Shown: positions 1-9,035 of the stretch, in pieces
Layout: each line of letters begins with the position of its first letter
Numbering within the stretch: the first letter of the stretch is position 1
Source: Candidatus Gastranaerophilales bacterium
Lineage (GTDB): Bacteria > Cyanobacteriota > Vampirovibrionia > Gastranaerophilales > Gastranaerophilaceae
Direction of reading: 5' to 3'
NCBI GenBank assembly: GCA_944326545.1
Contig: CALVEH010000001.1
Span: 135,422-199,421, forward strand
Length of the DNA: 64,000 nt
Made by a program: the position numbers and the translations under genes
The notes under the pieces: generated by a model
Told to the model about the DNA's origin: nothing
Databases searched by the model: none
Seen by the model: the letters and a program-made list of their open reading frames with translations, nothing else

Positions 1-123
1 GCACCTGATGTAACAGTTGAATTGACAGAAGATGACATAAAAAATAAAAATGATGTACAACTTCAAAAAGCAAATGAACTGTTAGTTCAAATGATTAAAA
101 ATCAAAGTGTTTGCGTAAAATAA
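1..123 (+). CDS. C-terminal end of an S41-family C-terminal processing protease (partial)
   Basis: Only the last 40 residues and the TAA stop are in the window. The tail reads PDVTVELTEDDIKNKNDVQ and then a short helix. This matches the typical ending of CtpA/CtpB-like S41 serine proteases, where a PD-x-x-V-x-L-T-x-x-D segment precedes the final 'D-x-Q-L-x-K-A' helix. Such proteases are exported and process or degrade envelope proteins. The PDZ and catalytic Ser/Lys regions lie outside the window, so the assignment rests on the tail alone. A terminator follows directly. Confidence 0.6.
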   Translation, partial: APDVTVELTEDDIKNKNDVQLQKANELLVQMIKNQSVCVK

Positions 124-135
124 TTACAAATCATA

Positions 136-176
136 AAAAACAGCCTCTTTAACAAAATAAAGAGGTTGTTTTTTAT
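136..176. terminator. Bidirectional Rho-independent terminator
   Basis: Stem CCTCTTTA (144-151) pairs with TAAAGAGG (158-165), extended by AACA/TTGTT, with a T run on the plus strand and an A run before it that serves as a T run on the minus strand. It sits between the convergent S41 protease and the small HTH gene and can serve both. Confidence 0.85.
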
Positions 177-379
177 TTCTTTTCAAACTTGATAGAATAC
201 CCTAATTTATCAAGAATCATTTCCAACTCATTAAAATTAGCAGTACCTTTTTTTAATTTTGTTGAAAGATTTTGCACAGAGTACGGTTTTTGTTTTTTCT
301 CACCGATGTATTCAGCTAACTGTGTTAATGTCACAGCATTGTCTATCGCAAGTTTTTTTATTTCATTTCCTAAGCTCAT
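173..379 (-). CDS. Small helix-turn-helix protein (Xre/Cro-like)
   Basis: A 68-residue protein whose core (about residues 15-60) resembles a compact Cro-like HTH: LTQLAEYIG as first helix, then SVQNLSTKLKKG as recognition helix, then a terminal ELEMILDKLGY helix. Proteins of this form ('QNLSxKLKR...ELExIAxALG') are common small regulators in gut bacteria and are probably DNA-binding. There is no Shine-Dalgarno sequence. A TATAAT box ends 8 nt before the ATG, so the mRNA may be leaderless. The target is unknown, and no neighbouring gene is obviously controlled. Confidence 0.65.
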   Translation of the reverse strand: MSLGNEIKKLAIDNAVTLTQLAEYIGEKKQKPYSVQNLSTKLKKGTANFNELEMILDKLGYSIKFEKK

Positions 380-387
380 AATTAAAA

Positions 388-393
388 ATTATA
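388..393 (-). promoter_or_regulatory. -10 box (TATAAT) of the HTH gene, leaderless start
   Basis: On the minus strand TATAAT is followed by 8 nt and then the ATG at 379. Transcription would begin at or next to the start codon. No convincing -35 is seen. Confidence 0.45.
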
Positions 394-505
394 CTAATAT
401 TTGAATTTTAAAATAATATTTTATACCTTTGTTGATGTTTTTAAATTATTGTTTTAAAATTAAAGCAATAATTTAAAAACGTAAAGCTTTAAAAAATAAG
501 ACCGT

Positions 506-703
506 ATGAATAAACAAAAAATTACAGATACAATATTTAATTTTGAAACCTATTTAACAGAAGTTGACGAATTTTTGGAAATAATTACAGACGTATGTGA
601 AAATGCAAGTATTTCTGATAAAACGGCAGCAAAGATATTATTTATTACAGATTTGTTTAAAGATAAAAATAATAAAGCTTGGGATTTTATACATTACGAC
701 TGA
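506..703 (+). CDS. Hypothetical acidic 65-residue protein
   Basis: A 65-residue, acidic, probably helical protein (MNKQKITDTIFNFETYLTEV...). No signal peptide, membrane segment or known motif is seen. Codon use (AAA, GAT, ATT) looks like the rest of the genome. The ATG at 506 has no clear Shine-Dalgarno sequence. It lies alone between the small HTH gene and leuS. Coding is likely but not certain, and no function can be given. Confidence 0.5.
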   Translation: MNKQKITDTIFNFETYLTEVDEFLEIITDVCENASISDKTAAKILFITDLFKDKNNKAWDFIHYD

Positions 704-760
704 AAAAGTTATTATCATTTAAAATATTGTCAGATAGCCCTTGGTTAACAAGTTTTTATT

Positions 761-788
761 TTGTTATAAATTATTTTTTAACTATAAT
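761..788 (+). promoter_or_regulatory. Predicted sigma-70 promoter of leuS
   Basis: TTGTTA (761-766) and TATAAT (783-788) are separated by 16 nt, placing the start of transcription near 795 and leaving a leader of about 28 nt with AGGTGG before the GTG start. No T-box or other leader control element is visible. Confidence 0.6.
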
Positions 789-822
789 TAAACAGTAGGT
801 TAATTATATAGGTGGATAAACA

Positions 823-3312
823 GTGATAAAAGAACAATATTTTCCTCAAGAAATTGAAAAAAACTGGCAAAAAGTTTGGGAAGATAACAATTTTGGAAAA
901 ACTTACGATGATTCTGACAAACCAAAATACTATGCGTTATCAATGTTCCCATACCCGTCAGGCAAATTACACATGGGACACGTTAGAAACTACACAATTA
1001 CCGACGTAATTGCTCGTTTCAAAAAAATGCACGGTTTTAACGTGCTTCACCCGATAGGATGGGACAGCTTCGGATTGCCTGCAGAAAACGCAGCTATTCA
1101 ACACGGAGAAAGCCCTGAAAAATGGACTGATGAAAATATTTCTTATATGAAAATGCAACTGAAAAAACTCGGTCTTATGTATGACTGGGACAGAGAAGTT
1201 GCAACTTGCAAACCTGACTACTACAAATGGACTCAATGGCTGTTTTTGCAACTATACAAAAAAGGTCTTGCATATAAAAAAGAAGCAGCTGTTAACTGGT
1301 GCGATCAGTGTGCAACAGTACTTGCAAATGAACAAGTAATCGACGGCAAATGTTGGAGATGCGACAGCGTTGTTGAGAAAAAATATTTGTCACAATGGTT
1401 CTTAAAAATCACCGATTATGCAGAACAACTTTTGCAAGATATTGATAAGCTAGAAGGCTGGCCTGACAGCGTAAAAATAATGCAAAAAAACTGGATTGGT
1501 AAATCAGAAGGTGCTATTTTCAGATTCAAAGTTAAAGAAATCGAAGGACTCGAAGTTCCTGTATACACAACAAGACCTGACACAGTTCACGGTATTACCT
1601 ACCTTGTTGTAGCACCTGAATACAAAGATATTGAAAAATTAACAACTCCAGAAAATAAAGAAGCTGTTGAAGCATACAGAGCTAACGCTCGAAAAATGAC
1701 AGAAATCGAAAGACTTTCTACAGAACGTGTAAAAACTGGTGTTCCTCTTGGTACACACTGTATCAATCCGTTCACAGGAGAAGAGTTCCCATTATGGACG
1801 GCAGATTATGCTCTTGTAGAATACGGAACAGGTGCTGTTATGGCTGTACCTACACACGATGAAAGAGATTTTGATTTTGCTAAAAAATACAATCTGCCAA
1901 TGAAGGTTGTTATCCAAAACCCTGAAAATCCTTCAGATTGCAAAGATGCAGCTTATACAGAACCTGGTGTTCTTATAAATTCTAACGAATTTAACGGAAT
2001 GAAAAACGAAGAAGCTAAAAAAGCTATCACACAAAAAGCTGTTGACGGTGGTTTTGGTGAGTTTAAAACTCAATACAGATTACGTGACTGGTTAATCTCA
2101 AGACAAAGATACTGGGGCGCACCTATTCCTATCGTTTATTGCGAAAAATGCGGCCCTCAGCCTGTTCCTGAGGATCAGTTACCTGTAAGACTTCCTGAAG
2201 ACGTTGATTTTAGCGTAAAAGGCAAATCACCGATTTTAACATCAAAAACATTCTTAGAAACAACTTGCCCTTGCTGCGGTGGCAAAGCAACAAGAGAAAC
2301 CGATACAATGGATACATTTATCTGCTCAAGCTGGTATTATCTAAGATACTCGGATGCAAAAAATGCAGATGCTCCGTTTAGCAAAGAACTAGTTAACAAA
2401 TGGCTCCCTGTTGACCAATACGTTGGCGGTATTGAACACGCTATTTTACACTTGTTATATTCAAGATTCTTTACTAAAGCGTTAAAAGATTTGGGTCTTG
2501 TAGATTTTGATGAACCGTTTAAAAACCTTTTAACTCAAGGTATGGTATTAAAAGACGGCTCAAAAATGTCAAAATCAAAAGGCAACACTGTTGACCCTGA
2601 TGAAATATTTGAAAACTACGGAGCTGACACAGCAAGATTGTTTATTCTTTCAGATTCACCACCGGCAAGAGATTTCGACTGGTCTGATGCAGGTGTTGAA
2701 GGCTGCTACAAATTCTTAAACAGAGTTTGGCGATTATTCGCGTCTAACCAAGACAATTTAATCCTTGATTACAAATTGCCTGAAGATGTTGCAACTTTAA
2801 CTAAAGAAAACAACGACCTTGTAAGAACAACACATATTGCGATTAAAGGTGTTACTCAAGATATTTCTAACGAGTTTCAGTTTAACACTGTAATTTCAAA
2901 ATATCGTGAGTTTGTTAACGCAATATATGACTACACTGCAAAGAAAACTCAATACACAGATGAAGACAAAAATGTCTTGAGCTTTGCACTTGTTACATTG
3001 CTAAAACTTATGGCACCTACTACAGTGCATTTGACAGAAGAAATCTATCATCAAATTGGCGGTCAAGGTTCTATTCACGAATCAGAATGGCCAAAATACG
3101 AAGATAAATTAGCAAAAACTTCTGCAATCACACTGGTTGTTCAAGTAAACGGCAAAGTTAAAGACAAGGTAGAAGTTGATGCGGAATCAACAAAAGAAGA
3201 GCTTGAAAAAGCTGCTAAAGAAAGCGAAAAAGTTAAACAAGCGATAGAAGGAAAAACTATAGTAAAAACAATAGTTGTCCCAGGCAGACTTGTTAACATT
3301 GTTGTAAAATAA
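823..3312 (+). CDS. leuS: Leucyl-tRNA synthetase
   Basis: Charges tRNA-Leu with leucine in the cytoplasm. At 829 residues it has normal bacterial LeuRS length. The class I signature HMGH is at residues 50-53 and KMSKS at about residue 582 (in DGSKMSKSKGN). The CP1 editing domain carries the TTRPDT motif. Cysteine pairs CDQC/CWRC (near 165-180), CEKC (near 440) and CPCC (near 485) suggest bound zinc. The start is GTG, chosen because AGGTGG lies about 8 nt upstream and the N-terminus (IKEQYFPQEIEKNWQ) begins where LeuRS proteins usually do. It is a single-gene unit with its own promoter and terminator. Confidence 0.97.
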   Translation: MIKEQYFPQEIEKNWQKVWEDNNFGKTYDDSDKPKYYALSMFPYPSGKLHMGHVRNYTITDVIARFKKMHGFNVLHPIGWDSFGLPAENAAIQHGESPEKWTDENISYMKMQLKKLGLMYDWDREVATCKPDYYKWTQWLFLQLYKKGLAYKKEAAVNWCDQCATVLANEQVIDGKCWRCDSVVEKKYLSQWFLKITDYAEQLLQDIDKLEGWPDSVKIMQKNWIGKSEGAIFRFKVKEIEGLEVPVYTTRPDTVHGITYLVVAPEYKDIEKLTTPENKEAVEAYRANARKMTEIERLSTERVKTGVPLGTHCINPFTGEEFPLWTADYALVEYGTGAVMAVPTHDERDFDFAKKYNLPMKVVIQNPENPSDCKDAAYTEPGVLINSNEFNGMKNEEAKKAITQKAVDGGFGEFKTQYRLRDWLISRQRYWGAPIPIVYCEKCGPQPVPEDQLPVRLPEDVDFSVKGKSPILTSKTFLETTCPCCGGKATRETDTMDTFICSSWYYLRYSDAKNADAPFSKELVNKWLPVDQYVGGIEHAILHLLYSRFFTKALKDLGLVDFDEPFKNLLTQGMVLKDGSKMSKSKGNTVDPDEIFENYGADTARLFILSDSPPARDFDWSDAGVEGCYKFLNRVWRLFASNQDNLILDYKLPEDVATLTKENNDLVRTTHIAIKGVTQDISNEFQFNTVISKYREFVNAIYDYTAKKTQYTDEDKNVLSFALVTLLKLMAPTTVHLTEEIYHQIGGQGSIHESEWPKYEDKLAKTSAITLVVQVNGKVKDKVEVDAESTKEELEKAAKESEKVKQAIEGKTIVKTIVVPGRLVNIVVK

Positions 3313-3328
3313 AATACACCATAATAGA

Positions 3329-3360
3329 AAGAGGAAGCCCCAAAAGCTTCCTCTATTTTT
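3329..3360 (+). terminator. Rho-independent terminator of leuS
   Basis: Stem GAGGAAGC (3331-3338) pairs with GCTTCCTC (3346-3353), followed by TATTTTT. Confidence 0.9.
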
Positions 3361-3502
3361 GACCATTATTGTGATTTATTTCACAATTAAAAATATTATC
3401 GTGAAATTTATGTTAAAATTTTGTAAACTTTTTACTTAAAAATGAAAAAAATCGCCCCTTCTTGTGTTTATATATATAAGTAGAAAGTGAAGGTGTTCTT
3501 TA

Positions 3503-3664
3503 ATGTATAGTCCCGCATTTATGAAATTTTTAATCGGTCGTGATGCAGATGATTTTTTGGTAGAAGAAAAGGAAAATTCAGAAGTTAGACAAAGACCTAT
3601 CGACAATGTTATTTACCGTTGCTCAAGATATGCAACTATTCCTATTGAGGTAAAAAACAAATAA
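3503..3664 (+). CDS. Hypothetical 53-residue protein
   Basis: An open frame of 53 codons beginning MYSPAFMKFLIGRDADDF and ending IPIEVKNK. A GAAGG ribosome binding site lies 9 nt before the ATG and a strong terminator follows the stop, so it looks like a complete monocistronic gene. No membrane segment, signal peptide or known motif is seen. The small size and isolated unit would also suit a regulatory leader or a small stress protein, but nothing in the sequence decides this. Confidence 0.6.
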   Translation: MYSPAFMKFLIGRDADDFLVEEKENSEVRQRPIDNVIYRCSRYATIPIEVKNK

Positions 3665-3672
3665 AAGTTTAT

Positions 3673-3708
3673 AAAAAAAACACTCTCAAAATTGAGAGTG
3701 TTTTTTAT
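3673..3708. terminator. Bidirectional Rho-independent terminator
   Basis: CACTCTCA (3681-3688) pairs with TGAGAGTG (3693-3700), flanked by A8 and T6 runs. It serves the 53-residue gene and the convergent disulfide-domain gene. Confidence 0.9.
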
Positions 3709-3738
3709 TGCTTTAAATATAATTATCCAAAAGGACTA

Positions 3739-3942
3739 TTAACCTTCGATTAAAGCATTAATTTCGTCAACCATAACGTCAGGGTCAACACCGTGAACTT
3801 TCGCACCAGCTTCAAGGTTTTCAAATCTTGCAGCTGCGCAGCCAATGCAACCTAAGCCGTATTTTGCAAAAACTTCTAATGCTTCAGGATAGTTTTGAAC
3901 TATCTCTATTAGTCCCATGTCTTTTGTAACTTTTCCTGCCAT
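3739..3942 (-). CDS. Hybrid-cluster-protein-associated redox disulfide domain protein (DUF1858 type)
   Basis: A 67-residue protein with the CIGC motif in a 'YGLGCIGCAAARFENLEAGAKVHG' context (split here only to show the C-x-x-C), typical of the small DUF1858 / prismane-associated family. Members often accompany or fuse to hybrid cluster protein and may exchange electrons or disulfides with it, though that role is not proven. In this window hcp lies 21 kb away, so any partnership would be in trans. AAAGGA lies 9 nt before the ATG. It is monocistronic with a downstream terminator. Confidence 0.8.
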   Translation of the reverse strand: MAGKVTKDMGLIEIVQNYPEALEVFAKYGLGCIGCAAARFENLEAGAKVHGVDPDVMVDEINALIEG

Positions 3943-4040
3943 AATAATTTATCCTTTCATAATCCAGATTTATTCGTTGACTATTCAGTTAATTTCATTA
4001 ATAAGATTATACATTGAAAACACAATTCTGTGGAGTGCGT

Positions 4041-4331
4041 GTGAAATATCTCAAAGAAATATTAATCAGACTCAAAGATATTATACTGCTTTTGCTTGCA
4101 TTTATTGGTATGGTAGCAACAATTGTGTATGAAAAATATCTCACAAAATGGTATGAACAGTTAAAAGAAACTTTTTATATTCCGCAAGCTCCTGTGGGAT
4201 TAAACGCTATGGGCGTTCGGGGAAAGTATCTTAATAAAATATACAGGTGCAATTACAGCGCAAACCGATTCTGTTCGGAAATGCTTTCCCCTGTGGACGA
4301 CCCGTATCTTATTAACCCGGCTGAACTTTAA
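4041..4331 (+). CDS. Putative small membrane protein (uncertain)
   Basis: A reading frame of 96 codons from GTG at 4041, which has GGAG five bases upstream. An earlier TTG at 4014 in the same frame has no ribosome binding site. Residues about 10-30 form one hydrophobic segment (DIILLLLAFIGMVATIVY), followed by a short soluble part with two cysteines. The second half uses CGG, CGA, TCG and CCG codons that are rare here and overlaps a GC-richer patch with complementary blocks (GGGGAAAG ... CTTTCCCC). The 3' half may therefore be structured RNA or remnant sequence rather than protein. No homology is recognised. Confidence 0.4.
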   Translation: MKYLKEILIRLKDIILLLLAFIGMVATIVYEKYLTKWYEQLKETFYIPQAPVGLNAMGVRGKYLNKIYRCNYSANRFCSEMLSPVDDPYLINPAEL

Positions 4332-4544
4332 TTAAGCTTATTTCATATTGTCAACTGACTCCGAACACTCAGTGAACCTGTGCAATAAACAAGTCCGATT
4401 TTATCAACAAGTCCGGCACAGGTAACAAGTGCATGGGGTCACTTTCGTAAAATGCTAGATTTTGCGTCAATCGCTACTTCTCATAAATATGCCACAGGCA
4501 TATTTACTCGGCAGAGGGTGTACACTTCTATAAGTGAATCCGCC
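4332..4544. other. GC-richer noncoding stretch with several hairpins
   Basis: No gene is evident. It contains a perfect 9-bp hairpin with a 3-nt loop (4485-4505), an 8-bp stem ACCTGTGC/GCACAGGT enclosing 32 nt (4376-4423) that itself holds two copies of ACAAGTCCG, and CACTT-N4-AAGTG (4523-4536). The base composition stands out from the AT-rich surroundings. It could be a structured RNA. I looked for RNase P, tmRNA, SRP and riboswitch core motifs on both strands and did not find a convincing match. Confidence 0.4.
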
Positions 4545-5426
4545 TCAGACAGCCGTTTCAACAATTTGTTCCTCTTGTTTTTTGTAAGGAACTGCGTACA
4601 ACTCTCCGTAAAATTCTTCCTGATACAAATCAACATCAGATTCAGGTTCAGCAGTTAAAAACAGTAACGCAATATAAGCCGAAATTTTATCCAAACCCAA
4701 TAGAGTTAAAGTATTTAACTCTACTTTTTCTTGAGATTCAAAAATTCTTTTTAAATTTTCGTGCAAAATTTCTACACTCTTTTCGATATATTCGTCATGA
4801 GCAAGATTTACGATGTCATCAGGAGTAAGTCTTGCATAAGAGCGTACACGTCTTTTTGCACGTTCGTGCGCATTTTTTAAGGACTGTTTTCTGTCTAATT
4901 CTTCATAAAATTGTAATTGTTTAATCAAGTCTTTCAAATTAACCATACGGCTTCTGTTAAGCCTTACGCTGGTTCTTCTTTGAAGTACTTCATCTAAAGA
5001 AATCACGTTGTTTGTGTTAATTTCTTCATCATCCCAAGGATCATCGTTAAACTCAAAATCGTCTTGTGGTTCTTCTATGCCCTCAATTTGGTTTGCATCA
5101 ATACCCTCGAGAACGTTTGATTTTAATCTTAACAAAATAGCAGCAAATAAAAGTGTTCTGCCTGTTAATCTGAGGTTTTGTGCTTTCATTTGAAACAAAT
5201 GAGCAAGATATTTATCGGTAACATCAACAATATCAACATTCCAAGGGTCAATCTTACCAGATTTAGCCATACCTACAAGAATCTCAATACCATCAACCTG
5301 ATCTGTAATATCTTTTTGAGCCTCTGTAGAAGAAATCATTGCAGCATCTTCCAAGCTGTTTTCACTATGTGCAACAGCTTCCGGTACATAAAAATCATGA
5401 TGTAAGTTAGATTCGGCAGTTTCCAT
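4545..5426 (-). CDS. scpA: Segregation and condensation protein A
   Basis: The kleisin subunit of the SMC-ScpAB condensin, which bridges SMC heads and organises the chromosome. About 50 N-terminal residues are variable. The family core then starts with EILVGMAKSGKIDPWNVDIVD, followed by TDKYLAHL and LLFAAILLRLKSNVLEG, the typical ScpA N-terminal region. The C-terminal winged-helix region ends near residue 290. It begins 8 nt after smc with AGGA overlapping the smc stop region, so the two are co-transcribed and probably translationally coupled. No scpB is present in the window. Confidence 0.92.
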   Translation of the reverse strand: METAESNLHHDFYVPEAVAHSENSLEDAAMISSTEAQKDITDQVDGIEILVGMAKSGKIDPWNVDIVDVTDKYLAHLFQMKAQNLRLTGRTLLFAAILLRLKSNVLEGIDANQIEGIEEPQDDFEFNDDPWDDEEINTNNVISLDEVLQRRTSVRLNRSRMVNLKDLIKQLQFYEELDRKQSLKNAHERAKRRVRSYARLTPDDIVNLAHDEYIEKSVEILHENLKRIFESQEKVELNTLTLLGLDKISAYIALLFLTAEPESDVDLYQEEFYGELYAVPYKKQEEQIVETAV

Positions 5427-5434
5427 GTTTTATC

Positions 5435-8400
5435 CTAATCCCTTAGTTTTACGCCTGTTACGCGAGTTTTCCCTTTTTCTTTCTGAGTTACGCCGATTGT
5501 TCTATTAGCTGATTCTATCATAGGTTTACGGTGACTAACTACTACAAATTGCGTATTTTCTGCTTGAGTTCTTACCATATCGGCTAATTTTTCAACGTTA
5601 ATACCGTCAAGGTTTGCGTCAACCTCGTCAAACGCATAAAATGGTGCAGGCAAGTATTTTTGTATAGCAAATACAAAAGCAAGAGCAGTGAGTGATTTTT
5701 CACCACCAGACATGAGGTTGAGTCTTGTTTTTTCTTTGTCTCTTGGTTGCGCCTCGATAGACATACCGCCTTGGAACGGCTGATCAGGGTTGTCGAGGTA
5801 TAATGTGCCTTCACCTTCTGAAAGTTTATGGAAAATCGATTTAAAGTTGTCGTTTATGTGGTTATAAGTATTCATAAACGTATCTTTTTTAAGGTTTTCA
5901 TAACCTTGCATTCTGTCCATGATTTGATTTTTTTCGTTAGACAGAGTTTCGATTTTAGTTTTTAACTCGTTTTGACGTTCAGAAACTTCGTCATAAGCTT
6001 TAATCGCTCTCATGTTAACATCGCCAAGCTCGTCCATACGTTTTTGCAGTCTTTGGATTCTGCCTGTGATTTCTTCAACAGAGATTTCTATTTCTTGAAG
6101 TTTTGAAATTTCAATGCCGTTTTCTTTGAGTTCTTCTTTTACATTTTCTAATTGAGGCTCAAGTTCACGTCTACGAGCTTTGAACGCTTCTATTTGCTCT
6201 GCAATTTTTTCGATATTAAGAACAATAACATTCTTTTCTTTTTCAAGTTCTAAGAACTGAGCGTTAACAGCATCTCTTTCTGTTTGGATTTCAATAAGTT
6301 TTTCGCCTAATTCTTTAATCTTGATTTCTAAAACATCTATTTGTTGTTTTAATTCAACAATTTCTGCTTTAAATTTAACCTTATCTTGTTCATACACTTC
6401 GTTGTCAGAACCAAGCTTAGCGATTTCTTTTGTTTTTGTGTCGATAACATCGTCATGGAATACTATTGTTCTGTTAAAGCCGTCAATCTCATTAAGCGCA
6501 CGAGCAATAGCATTTTCAATATTTTTAATTTGTTGTTCTTTTTCTTCTGTAAGTTTTTTAAGGTTTTGGAGTTCTTGAGGGCTCATTTTTTCTTCAATTT
6601 CCTTGATTTCTTCATCAAGTTTTAAAGCCTGCTCATTGTAAACCATTAACTTTTGTTCCATATCATCAAGCTGTTTTTCAAGATCTTTGATTCTCGGTTC
6701 AGCTTGAGCTAGGAAGTCTTGTTTTTCTTTAATGTTATTTTCGTTGTTTTCTGCGTTAGTAATAAGGTTTTGAAGCTCCATTTTTGCTTTGTTATATTCA
6801 GTCATTGTATTTGAATAAGAGCCTCTTACCTTATCAAGTTTTAATTCAAGTTCTGATTTTTTGCGTTCTAAATCAGCATAAGTTTTTTCAAACGCTTTTA
6901 ATCTTTCTTTAAATTTAGCAAGCTCATCGTCTTCTGTTTGGCTAAATTTAATGCCGGAACGTTTTTGAGAACCACCTGAGATTGAACCTGATTTTTCAAA
7001 CAATTCACCTGACAAAGTAACCATTCTGTACTGTCCGATGAGTTTTCTTGCTGAGTTATAATCTTCTACAACAAGAGTTTCGCCTAAAGCATGGAAAAAC
7101 ACATTGATGTACTCATCATCAAAATCTATAAGGTTAATTGCAAAATCAATAACACCCTTGTCTTTTGGCAATCTCAAAGAACGTGGCGCTTTGTTGATTT
7201 TATTTAAAGGCAAAAATGTTGCACGTCCTGCATTTGCGCTTTTTAAAACTTCGATAGCAATTCTTGCTGTTTCGTCATCGTCAACAACAACGTTTGCCAT
7301 TCTTCCGCCCATAGCAACTTCCAAAGCCAAAGAATACTCTTTATCAACTTGTCCTAACTGAGCCAACGTTGCGTGAACGCCTTTTATTTTTGCATTCAAA
7401 ACAGTATCAACCGCACGACCAAAGTTTACGTCCTCTAATGCTTGTTTTTGAGCTTCCATCTGTGAAATTTTACGGTAAGCTGTTTGCACATTGTATTGGA
7501 CGTCGTTTAACTCGCCTTTAGTTTTATCAAGTTCGTAAAGAGTGTTTTCTTGAATAGTTTTAAAGTCTTGAAGTTCTTTACCCAGTTCTTCTACCTGAAC
7601 TTGAACACGGTCTTTATTGCCGGCAAAATTTTGTTTAAACTCTTCGTATTCTGCTACCTTGTTTTTAGCTTCTTCAACGCTTTTTACAAGGTTATTGAGT
7701 TCTGCCTCAAGAGGAGCTTGTTTTTTGATGATTTCAGTTTCTTCATCTTTTATTTGCTCCAATTGTTTTCTGAGTTCATTTCTTTTTGCTAAGAATTTAT
7801 CAGCAGTTTCACTTAAGCCTGAAACCTCTTGCAATGTTTTTAAAAGGTCGGCTTTTCTTTCTTCTTTTTCAGCTTCTAAATTTTGAATTTCTTTGTTTTT
7901 ATTTTCGATATTAAGCTGAGTTTGTTCTTTTTTCTTTTTAAGATCTTCTATACCGTTTTTAGCGTTCTCAATTGTTTTTAAGTTGTCTTGAATACCTTTA
8001 TCGGCATAAACAATTGCAGATTCTTTTCTGTCAACTTGACCTTTAATTTCTTCTACTTGTTTTTTAACCTCGATTTGTTCAGCTTCACCTTTTTCTTTAA
8101 CGAGTTCAGAGAGTTCATCGAGTTTTGTTTTAACAACAAGAATCTGATCATCAAGTTTTTTTACTTTGTTTTCTTCTTCTTTTTTCTTTTTATTAGCGTC
8201 TAAAATACTTTCGTGAGCACGTTCAAGACCTTTTTTAATCTCGAAGTATTTTACTGTTGTAATTTTACTTTCGAGTTCTGCTTTTTCGTCTCTAAGTTTT
8301 TGGTATTTTAGGGCAATTTCACGTTCTGATTTTAACCTTTCAAGCGAAGTTTCTACCTCAGAAAGAATTAAAAGAGAATTTTGGACACGAGCTTCTACAG

Positions 8401-8932
8401 TGCCAAGCTCGCCTTGAGCCTGTTCTATACGACGGTCAAAATCAGCAACGCCTGCTATTTCGTCTATGATTTTTCTTCTTTCAACATCAGAACAGTTTGT
8501 GATAGACATAACGTCGTTTTGCATAATAACGTTATAGCTGTTTGGGGTGATGTTGTATTTTTCCAAAATTGTATGAACATCAGTAAGAGTAACTATCTTA
8601 TCGTTAAGATAATAAATTGAGTTGTACCCTTGAGAAGATTTTTTAATTTTACGTGCAACTGAGAACTCTTTTTCTTCAGCACCTTCCGGAGCAAAAGTAA
8701 CTTTTACAATTGCTTCATTTCTTCTGTTGTGAGTAGAAATCAGTTGCGAAATTTTTTCGGCTCTTAAAGTTCTTGAAGTAGAAAGACCAAGCGCAAATAA
8801 CACACTATCAATAATGTTACTCTTTCCTGACCCGTTCGGCCCTGATATAGTAGTAAATCCCTTTAAAAACGGTATAGTGATTTTACTTGCAAATGATTTG
8901 AAGTTATCTATCTCTACTTCTTTAATGTACAT
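5435..8932 (-). CDS. smc: Chromosome segregation ATPase SMC
   Basis: The core ATPase of bacterial condensin, 1165 residues, normal length. Walker A GPNGSGKSN is at residues 31-39. Long coiled coils (about 165-500 and 670-1010) flank a hinge around residues 515-650 (GVHATLAQLGQVDKEYSLALE through SGSISGGSQKRSG). The ABC signature LMSGGEKSL lies near residue 1070 and Walker B FYAFDEVDANLD about 25 residues later. All key motifs are intact. It is the first gene of the smc-scpA operon. The ribosome binding site before the ATG is weak (GGGATTAG some distance away). Confidence 0.97.
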   Translation of the reverse strand: MYIKEVEIDNFKSFASKITIPFLKGFTTISGPNGSGKSNIIDSVLFALGLSTSRTLRAEKISQLISTHNRRNEAIVKVTFAPEGAEEKEFSVARKIKKSSQGYNSIYYLNDKIVTLTDVHTILEKYNITPNSYNVIMQNDVMSITNCSDVERRKIIDEIAGVADFDRRIEQAQGELGTVEARVQNSLLILSEVETSLERLKSEREIALKYQKLRDEKAELESKITTVKYFEIKKGLERAHESILDANKKKKEEENKVKKLDDQILVVKTKLDELSELVKEKGEAEQIEVKKQVEEIKGQVDRKESAIVYADKGIQDNLKTIENAKNGIEDLKKKKEQTQLNIENKNKEIQNLEAEKEERKADLLKTLQEVSGLSETADKFLAKRNELRKQLEQIKDEETEIIKKQAPLEAELNNLVKSVEEAKNKVAEYEEFKQNFAGNKDRVQVQVEELGKELQDFKTIQENTLYELDKTKGELNDVQYNVQTAYRKISQMEAQKQALEDVNFGRAVDTVLNAKIKGVHATLAQLGQVDKEYSLALEVAMGGRMANVVVDDDETARIAIEVLKSANAGRATFLPLNKINKAPRSLRLPKDKGVIDFAINLIDFDDEYINVFFHALGETLVVEDYNSARKLIGQYRMVTLSGELFEKSGSISGGSQKRSGIKFSQTEDDELAKFKERLKAFEKTYADLERKKSELELKLDKVRGSYSNTMTEYNKAKMELQNLITNAENNENNIKEKQDFLAQAEPRIKDLEKQLDDMEQKLMVYNEQALKLDEEIKEIEEKMSPQELQNLKKLTEEKEQQIKNIENAIARALNEIDGFNRTIVFHDDVIDTKTKEIAKLGSDNEVYEQDKVKFKAEIVELKQQIDVLEIKIKELGEKLIEIQTERDAVNAQFLELEKEKNVIVLNIEKIAEQIEAFKARRRELEPQLENVKEELKENGIEISKLQEIEISVEEITGRIQRLQKRMDELGDVNMRAIKAYDEVSERQNELKTKIETLSNEKNQIMDRMQGYENLKKDTFMNTYNHINDNFKSIFHKLSEGEGTLYLDNPDQPFQGGMSIEAQPRDKEKTRLNLMSGGEKSLTALAFVFAIQKYLPAPFYAFDEVDANLDGINVEKLADMVRTQAENTQFVVVSHRKPMIESANRTIGVTQKEKGKTRVTGVKLRD

Positions 8933-9035
8933 TAATTAAACTACTCTAATCCCAAGTCTAGACATATAATTATTTTCTTATAAAGAAACAGTATAGTCAA
9001 AAAGGTTACAATAATTTAAAATTACCGATAAAAAA

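Noticed and set aside
823..823. T-box or riboswitch in front of leuS
   Set aside because: The predicted leader is about 28 nt, too short for either, and no specifier or antiterminator motif is seen.
4195..4544. RNase P RNA or tmRNA
   Set aside because: GTCCGG and CAGGTAAC pieces, and AACAGAATC on the other strand, look similar to RNase P, but the conserved core GAGGAAAGTCC and the universal 3' part are missing, as are the tmRNA acceptor and T-arm.
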